Position numbers and translations under genes: made by a program
Notes under the pieces: model-generated
What the model was told of the DNA's origin: nothing
The model's database searches: none
What the model saw: only the letters and a program-made list of their open reading frames with translations
Origin: Lasioglossum baleicum
Lineage: Eukaryota > Arthropoda > Insecta > Hymenoptera > Halictidae
Reading direction: 5' to 3'
Length of the DNA stretch: 64,000 bases
NCBI RefSeq assembly: GCF_051020765.1
Contig: NC_134939.1
Location: 14,439,203 to 14,503,202, forward strand
Shown here: positions 41,666 to 54,211 of the stretch, piece by piece
Position numbering within the stretch: position 1 is the stretch's first letter
How the letters are laid out: every line of letters starts with the position of its first letter

Positions 41666-44576
41666 TACGAATACTTTTTATGGTACACCCACTGTACATA
41701 TACATGTATATCTCCGTGCTTGTGTACAGTTGCGTATTTGAAGAGACTGTAGGGTGCACCATACACACAAGGTTTTCTTTAATAATATAATCGAGAGGGT
41801 CACCTATTGCGAAATGCCAGGGAAGGGTATAGAGGACATCCTCATTTCACCCGCGATAGTCGATCGGACGAGCGGAGATGATCGTTGAGTAATAAATTAG
41901 TTTTGCTAGGAGGTAATACGGGAGATTATGCAATCGGTGCCAACAACTAGGGCAATCCGATGGAAGAACGGAGATGACCTTGAGCGTGCTTCCGGAAACG
42001 CCGGTAACGGAAACAAGAACAGGACACTTTGATCTTTTTTTTCCTAAGCTATTCGGCCATTTGTCCAATTTACCGGCAACTACGTATTCTTCTATTCGAA
42101 ACCCTGCACTGAAAGCTCGATGATTTTTCACTCGAGTAACCGTAATTTATTATCCTCTGGCTTGCCACAGCAAGCAACGATTCTCCATGGCATTTCAAAG
42201 TACTATTTCGTGTAATTGCACGGCACAGCGAAATTAGTCACGATGGAACAGCACGACCGAAATTGAATAACGATGAAGTCTTGGCTTCAATGGCGTCATT
42301 TTTGCTTTTACTGGAAATATAACATTGTTTTTGCTTTACTTTATATCGTTAACAAGTACTCCGCGGATCTTTATGCATTCTAAAAGTTATCTGGGGTAAT
42401 TCGAGATGCAGAGTTGAAATGAAAATGTATTTCTTCGCTGAACAATTTTAATGAGCTGGATAGGTATAATATTTTAACTGTTCTGTGTATTTTTTATACA
42501 TTTGTTTCCTAAGTGCATGCAATTTACAGCCTGTTAATAATTAGATTACGCTTCTTTACGAATTTCTAAAATCGTAATAAATGGGTAAAATGTAAATTTA
42601 ATAAACATTTAATGGAGTTTCATTTTATTGTTACTTTACGGCTTACTTATTAGATTTCTTTATGAAAATCTGAATCATAGAAAACATAGAATACCATTTT
42701 TTTAAAATGTAGATTGAAGGCTGCAGTTACAGTATCGAAATTTTGTACGAAGATCCGCTGTCTAGTTATGATAGTTCCGTTTTTAGCTTTGGAAAGCTGA
42801 AGAGATCTTTCCCAAACTTGTGCCCCAACATTTACGACGGTCCCTTATTTTTCACTTTAAGGTGGGTGTAGGCCAAAAGTGATCGAAAACCCGAAGAATG
42901 AAAGGTCATCCTCTACGTTATCTTAAAATTTGAACTTCAACGCCCAACGAACCGTCTCGGCTAGAATGTCAAAGATAAGTTCTGAAGTCTCAAGTAAAAT
43001 CTAACGATAAAAGTTAGGGTAAAAGAACGGCAACTATACGGCAAATTGTGTAAGACTGGACGTAAAATGGATGTTCCGTTGTCCAACAATGAAATTCTCA
43101 CGAAATTTATGAGAGAAAAAAGTCCTCGAGAGGCAAGTTTCCATGTGAAACGTTTATTTTACGATCACGAGAACGAAGGACAAATATTTTCCCTCGAACT
43201 CGAAAATAGGTCAGAACTAGATTGGAAATTCCCCGTTTCATTGTTAGCCGCGTGAATTTGAAAATCGATTCGAGCCGAGTTCATTTCTATTTATCGTCAA
43301 CAAGAATGCAATTTTAGACGTTTCGGTGTTAGTCAGTTTCACAAGAACGATCTACCCTGCGGACCAAAAGAATATACATAGCACATCTTGCATTTTTTAA
43401 ATGTTCTGTAACAGAGATTGGTATTGCATTTTTTATGTCATTACTAGTTTCGAAAATACTCAATATTGTCCACAATATTCGCCTCGACAAAATTCTACGA
43501 GTGCAAATTTAAATTTTTGTTTTGAGTGCGAGGTGTTCAAAAGCTATGGTCCTTTAAAAAGTGTGCCAATCTTATTCGGATTCACTGTAGAAACAAAATC
43601 AGTTTCAATGTGAAAATAAATGTAAATCACGGCAATCTTAACGTGTGCTATCTCGCCCCGGAGTGTATCTATTTGCGATCTACCTTTTGCATAACCAAAC
43701 AAGCCTCCGCGTTATCGCTATAGCGTTTTCAATTCTCTCGTTCTGTCTTGTCTGACTGTTTCTCCTTCCAGCTGACAGCGAGGCGGATACTGCGATTCCG
43801 CGCGCGGCAAGGCCTCGTCTTCTCTCTTTCAGGAATTGCGTGCTCGAGAAATCGTTTGAGAATCCCGCGGAGGATCGTTTCAACTCCATACCGTAAGATT
43901 TCGCTTCCTAGATTGTAGCGAGCCGAATCAGGAAGTAGTTTCTCGGGAATTTCATTTTCCAATGAAGCTGACTCTGATACGGTTGAACCGGCTACTGCTT
44001 TGTGCTTCATAATTAATGCACGCAACTGACATAATTAAATGAGATTCATTTGAATAATAGCCTGAGAGTGTCAGCCGTCTCTCCGTCGTCGATGAATTCG
44101 AACGTGATGTCCCCGCCGTTACAAGAATCTTAATTAGAGCTTTCATTACGAAAACCGGGGCTTTTAGACCGGGAATTAATAACGCGCCGTTTCAACTGGG
44201 AATGGAACACCTGTTATTACGCAGCCGCGCGAGGGACTTCGATTAATCGTGAATCTTCTTTCACCAGCGATTCGGACATTTTTTAAATGATGTTCTGCGG
44301 TATGCATCTGCTGGTGCTTATTGGAAAATTAAGTTACGCGGACATCTCACGACTAGCTACAAGAGACGCTGTATGAATCATTCAAATTACGTAAAATCTA
44401 CTTGCGGAGAGATTATTCTTCAGAGGTTTAACCCTTTTCACTATAAGTCATTTAGTGGTGCAGTTTTTTAAAAATAAGGTTTGTTATCAGGCGTGTCGAT
44501 GAAGTTTGTTTACGTTTACATGCACTCAGTGGTACAGTCGTACTAATTTCATTCGAGAGATCGAAATGTCAGTTGC
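41666..44576. other. Mixed intergenic or intronic region
   Basis: A TA-box-like CATATACATGTATATC lies at about 41697. Two dispersed CGGATCTTTATGC/GATCCGCTGTCTAG ends (about 42361 and 42753) may bound an aged MITE. A GC-richer patch lies at 43780-44240. At 44427 is a TTTAACCCTTTTCACT piggyBac-like end without a partner. ORFs are short and unrecognised. Confidence 0.45.
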
Positions 44577-44755
44577 ATATTTAATTTAATGATGCCTTCG
44601 GCGCTACCGTTTCAATCATTTAGTAAATCTAGCAATTTTGCAATAAACTTTTCTTCTTTCCTCTTCTTTCTTCTTGAAGAAAAGTTCATTGCAAAATTGC
44701 TAGATTTACTAAGTGATCGAAACGGTAGCGCCGAAAGCATCATTAAATTAAATAT
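44577..44755. mobile_element. Palindromic MITE, 179 bp
   Basis: The left arm (ATATTTAATTTAATGATGC, TTCGGCGCTACCGTTTC, GTAAATCTAGCAATTTTGCA) is mirrored by the right arm nearly perfectly, with a pyrimidine-rich loop (TTCTTTCCTCTTCTTTCTTC) of about 25 bp. It resembles the MITE in MND1 intron 1 at its CGGCGC-ACGGTTTC end. Confidence 0.85.
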
Positions 44756-45186
44756 TTAACATTTACGACCGATAATCGGGATTATTTTGTCAGTTGTATC
44801 ATAGCCAAACACTATTCCTTGATATTTTATTAGTAACGTCGAACGTAGAAAAGTATCTCGAGTAAACAAAACGTTGAATACCGATAGACCAGTGAGACAA
44901 TACTGCAGTAACCATTTTGTGATCAAAACACACGACGCAATTCGCAATACATATTTACTTGTTTAATTTACAATACAGTAGAATTTTGATTCTTTGTACT
45001 AATTAGTGGAACATAAGTGCTCCGATAATGGGACAGTTTTACCTAGCTGAAGTGTTAGATTGTATCTTTATTAATTTACACAGTAGATCGTATTCTATTA
45101 ATTAGACCCACCATCAGAACCGAGCTATATTTGATAAACAAAATTTCGATTTGCCTGATCGTAACAGACTAATCTAAACTGATCAC

Positions 45187-45677
45187 TAGACTGCGGATTT
45201 TACGCACTTATAATTTATAACAAAATGAATAGATCAAAGACAAAATTGAAAAAGCATCGAGTTATTGTTTTCGACTTTTTAACACGATTAGACGACTAAA
45301 AGAGAAAATACATTTTTACCAACCCTGAGTTTCTTACAATTGATTTGGACAATTTTTATTTTCTATAAAAATCCGCAGTCTACAGTCTACTACTAAAAGC
45401 ATCGAGTTATTATTTTCGACTTTTTAACACGATTAGACGACTAAAAGAGAAAATACATTTTTACCAACCCTGAGTTTCTTACAATTGATTTGGACAATTT
45501 TTATTTTCTATAAAAATCCGCAGTCTACAGTCTACTACTAAAAGCATCGAGTTATTATTTTCGACTTTTTAACACGATTAGACGACTAAAAGAGAAAATA
45601 CATTTTTACCAACCCTGAGTTTCTTACAATTGATTTGGACAATTTTTATTTTCTATAAAAATCCGCAGTCTACTGAT
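45187..45677. repeat. 145-bp tandem array (3 copies) built from a MITE end
   Basis: Three head-to-tail units (about 45251-45395, 45396-45540, 45541-45675) have a period of exactly 145 bp; the second and third are identical and the first differs by about one base. Each ends in AAAATCCGCAGTCTAC, the right terminus of the GACTGCGGAT MITE family. The single left terminus (GACTGCGGATTTTACGC) is at about 45188. The right part of the MITE has therefore been tandemly amplified. Confidence 0.9.
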
Positions 45678-46508
45678 CACGTTTCGTAGTTCACCCCATA
45701 GATTGCTTGCTTCTAGTGTCTTGGCCCATCCCCGCTTTCACAGAAGAGAGTAAATGAACGTTTCGACTCAATGAACGATTCAAAGTTGCTCCGGCTATTC
45801 CGCGTTTTGTAACCGTCGATTTTTTTGATCGAGAATTGATGAACGTGGCGAGGTCACGCGGTTCAAGGACGTTCACAGCTTTTGACAGAGATTAATGATC
45901 AAGACGCGAAAGGGGCGAGGAGGGATGCGAGAAAGATAATTCCGCTAAATTTGGCCGTCACAATAGCGTGAGATTGGTCGGGAAAAAAGCGTCAGCGACG
46001 CACCCGTAATTGACTATTCTAGTTCAAATGCAACCCGAAATGCGCATCTCGCCACACCCCATCCCATCCATCTCTCTGGCCTGCTCGAGTTGTTGTAATT
46101 GAATCGGTCAAAAGGATTCTATTCTTTCGGCTATACAGAAGGGGTTGACGGCCGCATTTGATTTTGGCCACGAAACCCTTTTTGATCCGGGGGATCAAAA
46201 TGTCCCGCACCACCCTCCTGGAAACGAGGGTTGACATTGCGACGGAAACGTGTCAAGAATACGCTCCGAGCTAATTTCATTAATGACGTAGATCAGTGGG
46301 CGTGTCATTTGCAATTAATTTATTACGGGATACAACGGGGGACAGTAAAAATGATCGTGAAATATATGTATGTTACAGTTCATTGAATTTCATATTTCAC
46401 TGCGTTTCGCGCAGTTGCTCCGCAATAAATATTACAGATTCTGTAAAACTGGAAGCAATGGGGACATTTTAGTTAGTATTTTTGTCTGATTTGTGTGTCA
46501 ATTTTGAA
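45678..46508. other. Intergenic or intronic, nothing recognised
   Basis: Moderately GC-rich; only short overlapping ORFs. No supported feature. Confidence 0.45.
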
Positions 46509-46725
46509 AGATCATATCTGGACTGCGGATTTTATGCATTTATGACAAAAATGGGTACGTACAATTTAAAGCAGTGGGCATGTAGAAAATATTTAAGGGC
46601 ACCAATGTGTTGGTTTCTGCTTAATAGGATAATTAGAAGAAAAATACAATTTTTATTTGGCTCCTGTGTCCTGCAATCAATGCAAACATTTTTTATTTTT
46701 TATTTTATTTATATCTAATAATTTT
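46509..46725. mobile_element. GACTGCGGAT-family MITE copy
   Basis: Starts GGACTGCGGATTTTATGC. The right part TTTTTATTTGGCTCCTGTGT plus CTGCAATCAATGCAAACATT is the reverse complement of the interior of the copy at 6025-6223. The terminal right repeat is not clear, so the copy is probably truncated. Confidence 0.7.
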
Positions 46726-46782
46726 GATATTAATCATCTTTTTACATTCATTTTTATTACGATAGCTTGTATGTGTAGACCA

Positions 46783-46870
46783 GTGGTCGGCAAAATGCGG
46801 CACGCGAGCCACACGTGGCTCTTTGGCTACTTGAGAGTGGCTCTTCCACAAATAACGTGTTTCAAATAAA
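46783..46870. mobile_element. hAT-like end fragment
   Basis: CAGTGGTCGGCAAAATGCGG, then GAGCCACACGTGGCTCTTTG, resembles the widespread hAT MITE termini with an internal short palindrome (GCCACACGTGGC). The other end was not identified. Confidence 0.6.
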
Positions 46871-47818
46871 TCTATTTTACTTTAATTAATAGTATTTTAA
46901 TAGAATCTTGAATCACAGTCAGTGTGTTTTGCGTATTGCAGTTGCGAATATTATTGTGAAGAATGATAATGAAAGATGTCAGGGTATCGGATAGAGAAGA
47001 ACATACGTAGTAGCATTGTGGCTAATTGTAGTGAATCGTACGCAACGTTTTGATCCATCATCGAAGATACCTATCTCGAAGTGGTACATATACGGTTTGC
47101 ACACACGAGGTAACCTCGTGAACGTTAGGAAAAAAACCGTGTTCACAGTGTTGCGCAAGCCAGAGGGAAGAGGGTTAAACGTACAGATTTGTACGAGGTG
47201 GAAGGTGTAACCATTTATGGTTTCTCTCGATAATACCCTTGTAGGGTCCTGGCGAAGGCGCGAAGACCCCTAGGTTCTCATCAGATAAGGAACGGTGAGT
47301 TACCTAGGGGAACCTTCGCGATTATCCTGGTCGACCGATTTAATTGCATCTTTTTTCACGAAACCATCGCGTGATTGAACACACTTTGTAACAGAGTTGT
47401 AATGAACGATCTGCTATTGGAATGCTCGTAAACCATCTGGCGATTTTTAAGTGGAGAATCCTTTGCAACAAGTATTCCTTACAGAGGTACACGATATTTT
47501 TGTTTAGGTTGTAATTTACGGTTGGAAAACTCGATGCTTTATAATCAGAATAATGCGTGTACAGATAGATCTTTATCTATCCATTTGTTCATAATACTGT
47601 AGGGTGATCTGCCCAATGTCGATCAGATGCTGAGGTGTAAAGGTAACGAGTTTGGGATTTTTGTTATTAGCTATTTAAAAACGTTAGAAATTCACTTAAA
47701 TATTTTTCTTAATCGACTGATTTGACACTCGTGTTCACTATTGTACACAACGTCAAAATCAATGGAAATTTAACTTTCGTTAACAATAACTCTTTCACTA
47801 TTAAGTTCCGAGGACATA
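46871..47818. other. Intergenic or intronic, nothing recognised
   Basis: Contains an imperfect inverted pair around 47255-47320 (CGCGAAGACCCCTAGG and CCTAGGGGAACCTTCGCG). No gene supported. Confidence 0.5.
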
Positions 47819-47898
47819 TTAGGTTAGGGAAAAAGAAATCCATTATTTTTAAGTTATCTCAAGCGGAGAAATGATGGATTTCTTTTTCCCCAACCTAA
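47819..47898. mobile_element. 80-bp mariner end-to-end remnant
   Basis: Starts TTAGGTTAGGGAAAAAGAAA and ends with the complement TTTCTTTTTCCCCAACCTAA, flanked by TA (47817-47818 and 47899-47900). It is the third element of this reduced type in the window. Confidence 0.85.
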
Positions 47899-50562
47899 TA
47901 TTTATGCAACATTATTTTCATAGAATCACATTCTGAAGCAAATCCTCAAATTTCAGGGTAAAACCACCCCGATGGGGGTAGCTTTACGAGGGTAGTTTTC
48001 ATACTTGTAAAAAAACAATAGCAGAATCAGATTCTACGACCCAAAAACCCGTAAAAACCGTTGTGTTTGTAACTAATAATGTACATTTATAATGAATTTA
48101 GTCCGCGTTTTCAATCACTGTGCGTAGTTTTGTTTTCTTTTCTTCTTTCGGTCGGTCCTCCGTAAACTGCTCGGAGGTATCGCTCTAATCGGGAGAAGGA
48201 ACAAGAACGCGAAAGGAAATTTCTTTAACTGCGCTCTGTCCATGAATTCACAATCTCCCCGTGCACGACGAGCAAAATGGAAGCTTTTTTCCAGGTAAAA
48301 GAGGATAAGAAGATATGAATTTTGCTGGCAAACACAGCATGTGTTGGACATGTGTAAGAACGTTTCACGAAGTGTCATAAAGAGGCTGTTGTACTTTTCT
48401 TTTTGTTGAAATTTCAGCAGTATTTTATCTATACCAAGAAAGGTAAAGAATTTTTTTCCATACTCGAATATATAGTAGAACTTCCTGGATCCGTTATCTC
48501 CGAATGGCTTCCCGAGGGAATCTACCGCAAACAAATACTCGTATCTTCGTTTACGGCGACCGACTCGAAGATTGGACGAAGATCGGTGGTACACATGTTA
48601 CGAAAGACCGTTAGTTTGTTTTTTTTCCTGATTTCCTTCTTTCTCGCGAGGAAACCACGATTACGAGACTCGCGTTCTTTTCGAATCAAGGAACTCGTTC
48701 GTATTGCTTGGAAACCTGAACAGGTCTGCACGCGTATTATCTTTGTCCTATTTTATGCGACAACGTAAGAAACATTTTTTATTCCCGACAACGTGCAATC
48801 AGCTGTATGAGTCATAATTGAACAGGGGATTTTATAGATTTATTACAAAAATGTGTAGGTGTGATCCAATAGTAAAAATATTAGAAAAATCTTAAAATAC
48901 TATTATGTATATTATCTTGAACCTATTAAACATATCAAGAAAAATTTCTGTTTCCCTCCAGTTTGTTGCAGTTATAAAGATTGTCTATTTTAATGTTCGA
49001 AAAAGATGTAGAACTGTTGCAGGGGTTCCATTCAAAGATCATAAAACATTTTCCGGAAACGTTTTCATTTTTCTTACTGAAGATATCGATTGAATTTACA
49101 ATGCACTGATATTTTTGGAAAAAGTGGGTCATCCCTCCCTGACTTGCTCTATACTGTATGAGAATTAGGAATGTCATTCAGCAAGCATCCATTTTTTAAT
49201 TAAAAAATCTGTACATATTCCCTGAATAAAAGATAAGTTATTCTAGAAATCTCAAAAGGAACCTCTTCTTGATTCAAAAAATACAATAATAGACCAGGGA
49301 CTCCCTTAAGTGTTCCAAATTTTTATTTCGAATTTTTTGGATGTGCTGAAACATGTGTCGTTCATTATATTTATTGACTATTTCCTTATTTTTATATAGT
49401 GACTGTGGATGTTTATGCAATTTTTGTATAATAGATGAATTTTAAGAGAAAGTGGAATAAAATAGAATCTTATTTTCCGTGATTTGCAGATTTAAATAAA
49501 TTAAAATCGTACTAAATTCTGCCATATGAAAATGAAGAAAAGAGTTGAATTGCTTAACAAGAATTTCTGTAGTTTATTCGCACTGAAGAATTTTACAATT
49601 AGAGAATGGTGCTCGCATATACTATGGACCGTGTAGAATGGGCGCCAGCAGTTGCTGGGAAATGAAAAGTGCTACTTCCTCTGTTGGAAGGTAAAAACCT
49701 AAATAATACGGAACAAACTCTTTGCAGCTGTCGAGTGGTATTTTATGCTTGCATACGGCAATCCTTTTACTCGGCTCGCGAACCTTCTCATCAGAATGAT
49801 AGTGAAAGTGGAGGTAACGCTTTGCGAGGAAGAATAATAGGGAAAACGAAACTGCGAAAGGGCTCGTTTGCCATTGAAAGTGCACACTACGTAATTGTCG
49901 CCTGTGAACTTTATTCTATATATTTTTATTTGTATAGTACTATATTAGAAAAGTTATCGTCTTTTTTAGATGCGTCTGAATATTAATCCGAGTCACTGTA
50001 CGTTGTGACGAAATTACTTCTCCGCAAACATTCCATAGATGTAATATCATGTTTGGCTTTCATTAAAAAAAAGTAGCGCAAAATATACTGTTAAGAATCT
50101 CGGTTTCCGCATAAGTAAATACAGAAAGCATAACGGCTGCCGTTTGAATGTATAATTTATAGTGAAACCTAGGAAAACAATAATCAGCTTTCAAAAATTT
50201 CACAAACTTTATCTGATATTTTGCGAGAGTAGTATAAAGGAATTTCACTTCTTTTTTCAAAAAGAAACAGGTAAATGTGTTTATATTACAAGCAGTAAAT
50301 CCAATTCCGAAAGAAATTGTACTATGGTAGGTTAAGATGTTCTTATCTGCTGTATTAGTGATTTGTGTTATTTTCTGACACCTCTCATTAAACTGAATAG
50401 CATTTACTCGAAAAAAATAATCTATGCATTTTTAATCGATCGAAGAACGGAGAAACGTGCCGCATCGAGCTTGAAAATTGTTTATTTTTTTAAATGTCCA
50501 GCTGCATCGATTAATGTATTAAAAAATACCTCCCTCCATTTAAAAAAATGAAGGTGACCTTC
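47899..50562. other. AT-rich region, no gene
   Basis: A repeat block at 47985-48090 matches 38558-38670. ORFs of 159 aa (minus, 48115-48594) and 121 aa (plus, 48403-48768) overlap antiparallel and have no recognisable features. At 49905-49990 the text CTATATTAGAAAAGTTATCG followed by TCTTTTTTAGA is a fragment of the element family at 63171-63754. Confidence 0.5.
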
Positions 50563-50706
50563 ACATCTCTAAAAAAAATGACATAAAAAATTTTTTTGGT
50601 ATTGTATGAGCCCCATTTTACAATTAACTTTGTCCTTCAGACATTTGACGTATCTTTAAAAACAACAAAGATATTCAAAGTGGTAAAGTTAGCTGGGACA
50701 CCCTGT
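50563..50706. mobile_element. DNA transposon right-end fragment
   Basis: Ends GCTGGGACACCCTGTATAC, a common ACACCCTGTA transposon end in insects. The upstream text (GAGCCCCATTTTACAATTAA) is AT-rich. The left end was not found. Confidence 0.5.
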
Positions 50707-51850
50707 ATACTGTTATGTTAGATTTATGTGTTACGCACTGGTAATATTCACAGATGTATCAACGAAATAAAATCATGCGAGTCGGTTATGTCGCTAAACT
50801 GTACGGAATTGCTTTTCCAGTATTAATGGCAGGGTGAGTGTACCAGACACACTGTTCGATATTCGGGTGATTGCATAAATATTTCCAGCAGCACTGCAAA
50901 TAACATATGATTTACCGGTAATGGAATGTTTCAGTAACAGAGTTTTCAAACGAGCAAATACACGCACTACAATTAATAACTTTCAATGCATCTACCCTTT
51001 GAAACAATATTTACGAAAATCCAACATCGAAATTGCACATTGTAACAAAAGACGCGTATGTAGAGAATCGAAAAATATTCTATATTCATTCTTTTAAGTA
51101 GCGTATACGAAAAGCCTCCAAAATTGGGAATCAGAAATGTATTCCATGAAATATCTAGAACTAATGGAAATATAAAAAAGTTTTGTTTTCTTTGAAACAG
51201 TCTTGTAAATTTTTACATCTTTTTTTCCATGATAGATAAGTAATGTGAAAATCGTTTAATAATTTGATATACAGTCTACATTGATAAATTTTGGATAAAG
51301 AATATTCAATTGTTTCAAAAGTCTACAGAATCTACAAAAGTTTCGTTTACGTTACTTAAAATATATTTTGCCTGCATACACTTCCAAAGATATTTTGAAG
51401 AATTTTCACACCACAAGATTATTTTTACCCCCTGTACACGAAAGCGGGCAGCTATAATAAAGTACGCGTCGAACATTTCCCGATACCCCACAATAGGTGA
51501 GCAAAGTTGCAAAGTTTCACTGCAGTTGATAACTTTGAATTGAGGTTCTTTGTTATCTTGCTAGACTAAGAAAACAATACATCTTAACTGGCTGGGTAGT
51601 ATCATCAGTCTTAAAATACAGCACTTGTTTTCATGTACAGGGTGTATAAAAAGTAATGGTCATCCGTCCTAGGAGAGAATCTACATCTCTGGGTCGGTGG
51701 ACATTTGTAAGATTGTAAGTTATCCAGTTTTACATCAAATTCTACTTGATTTCTTCTTTAATACGAACCAGATAACTCAAAACGTCCAAATTTCAAGTTA
51801 CCTAGTTCTCACATTCAGGCGGCAATATATTTTTAAAAAGGTCTCGATTT
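50707..51850. other. AT-rich, one transposon left end
   Basis: At about 51638 TACAGGGTGTATAAAAAGTA looks like the left end of a CAGGGTGT-type element, but no right end was seen. No gene. Confidence 0.45.
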
Positions 51851-53700
51851 TTCGGAGCCGCGGCATCAGGCTGGCCCGTTAAATCCGCCGTGATTGCTGG
51901 TGGCATTCCGATCGACGCCGCGACGCATCCCAATGAAATTCGTTAGAGCACAATTGAAGGATAAGTCGCGCAAACAGGAATACGAGTGACACGGTACAAG
52001 TTTACAAGCGGCTAAGCCGACGGCGCGTTTTGCACACAGCGTGTTCCCTCCACCGGCCTTTCATACGCCGTGGCTGGAGGTGGTTGCGGAGGTGGAGGCG
52101 GCGTGCACGGCTAAGTGGGAAAGAGAAAAGAGGATGATGTGGGAGATCGAGAGAAGGGAGCGACTGCCACTGGCGATGGCGATGTGGCGATGCATTGAGC
52201 AGCCACTAAAACAGTCCTACGGCACTTCGATCCGTTGTCAGATCGCGTAGCGCGTGCCGATCGAGCAGACTGCTTCTCGGTCACCGATCGTTGCTCGTAG
52301 ATCACCGATTGACGTACCGCGTCCGCGTGGATCGTCGATCTTCCGATCCTCCGATCAGTACTTATCGCGTATCGTATCATATCGTGTCCGTGTTCGATAC
52401 GTATGTTTGTGGGAAAAAAGCCAACGGAGTTGCAAAACCGCTAACATAGATCGACAAGTGAATTCATCAAATTGTCAACGTTTTTTGCTCTGTGCGAACG
52501 AAGCGTCCCGTGACAAGGGACGGGGAAGAGATAGTGGTGCGATCGTTCAATCGTATTCGGTGAAGAGTTGATCGCGGCAAATCTGTTCTCCAGTGATAAA
52601 GAAAGAATCGTGTTGTCCCATCGATAGAAACTTTAACCGAGGAATCATCCCGCTAAATAGAAAAGTAAGCTGCCGATAGCTTTGGTGTTCGAGTGAAGTT
52701 ATTGTTTACGGATTTCAGAGTTCAGAGCGCGAGCGCTCCGAAGCGGTTCACCAGATGGCAAACAATGTTATCTGCCGGTTGCTGGTAATTGCTAGAACGA
52801 CAAGTAATTAGTATTAGCAGATGTAGCGTACTGGGTTAATCTCCTCGGAGACAAGATAGCCGAACGAACAGGCTGTCTCGGCGAGCCGCCGCGCCACGGG
52901 CTGGAAAAATCGGATTTCACGCGGTCATAACGAGTCACTTGGCACGCGGCAATTACCGCATCGCTCTAACGGTAATTGTTCTCGGTCTGTCCGCGCGTGT
53001 TCATTTGCAATTCGTGTAAAATAACATGTAAGTACGCTTCGAGCCGCTCGGCGCGCCCGTGCGCTTTCTAACGACTGCGGTCAGCGCCGCGGACTATTAA
53101 TCCTTTTTTTTTTATCGCGACTTCTTATCGCGCGCTGCGTCGGGAATTATCGGGCCAGCAGATGAGGTTGTCGGCGGCTGCTCGACGAGCCACAACGTAT
53201 GTATGTACTTGGTACAATGCGTTGCGCCGAAAGGAACGAATCAGTGTAAATAACGCGGAATCGCGATCGTGTACATAAAGGTGTCTCCAGCGCGATGACA
53301 AAAGACTCTTGATGCAAGAGAGAGAAGGGGGGCGGACGGAAACACGCCGTTGCTGATGGGTTTCGGAGAACAACGCCGGTAAAAATGCGAAGAACCGTCC
53401 GTATCGCACTTTCATATCAGCCGAGACAAGTGGTGCGTTTCTTACGGACTTCCGCGCGCGCGCACAAACGCTCAAACGAACATCTTGCCATTAGGTCTAT
53501 CGCGCTGGAAAATAGACACGTGCGCGGGAAAAACGGAGCTGAACGAATTCCGAACGACTGGGTCGCGTCACGTTGTTTGTTGGCAGTACGCACTGTTTAC
53601 GTTCGACTCACCACCGACATCTGTCTGTCCGTTTCAATGGTCGCCAGGGTAGACAAAGTTCGTGACATACTACTACATATGTATAGGGCCCCATAGCACA
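51851..53700. other. GC-rich island, candidate promoter and 5' UTR
   Basis: GC-rich and CpG-rich compared with its surroundings. Many short ORFs occur on both strands without features. A strong plus-strand donor AAA|GTAAGC at 52665 follows about 400 bp of sequence with no long ORF, which would fit a non-coding first exon. No TATA box assigned. Confidence 0.4.
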
Positions 53701-53777
53701 AAAAATTGACAACTCCTAAACTAATTTACTTTTTATCTAAGACCCGTTTTTCTTTGTCATCGTTAGGGTCGTGAGTG

Positions 53778-54211
53778 GACAGCGGATTTTAATTTATTTT
53801 CAACCTATTACGCATATTAAGGATGTTCTGGAGGTACAATGGGAGACAAAAGTACAAGAAATTCGAAATCCATCAATATATTGGGAATGAAAGCCATTCA
53901 TGAGTATATTTTTATTTTTGAGTTCCTAGTTGCGTTTTTTCAAGGTTTAAATAGGGTTTGAAGTGGAATTTTATGAATTCTCCATAAGAGGACGTGTTAA
54001 AATGTGCAAACTTTAAGTTGCTATAATCCTTAAACGGTGCAGTGAATCGAACCCAAACTTTACGAATTATATCTTGTTAAATTTTCAAAAATTTTGTTGC
54101 GTTTTTATGTACCTCCAGAACATCCTTAAGGAATAAAGTTAATTTCCATTTCACCCCAGATGGTCGCGATTCGGGTAGAAAATTGTTATTTAGCATAAAG
54201 ATCCGCTGTCT
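53778..54211. mobile_element. Outer GACAGCGGAT MITE, split by a nested element
   Basis: GACAGCGGATTTTAATTTAT on the left and TAAAGATCCGCTGTCTAG on the right are family termini. The TTAA-flanked element at 53821-54125 sits between them, so the outer copy was interrupted. Confidence 0.6.
53821..54125. mobile_element. TTAA-flanked MITE (GGATGTTCTGGAGGTAC ends)
   Basis: TTAA at 53817-53820 and 54126-54129; GGATGTTCTGGAGGTACA and its complement are the termini. 305 bp, no ORF. A truncated relative in reverse orientation lies at about 61550-61655 (CATTCATGAGTATATTT complement, GCAGAACATCCTTAA). Confidence 0.82.

Noticed and set aside
48115..48768. 159-aa minus and 121-aa plus overlapping ORFs
   Set aside because: They overlap antiparallel, are rich in Phe/Lys/Arg from AT-rich tracts and show no domain or splice context.
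52041..52571. Several overlapping ORFs in the 52-kb GC island
   Set aside because: GC-rich DNA gives long open frames on both strands; no domain and inconsistent starts.
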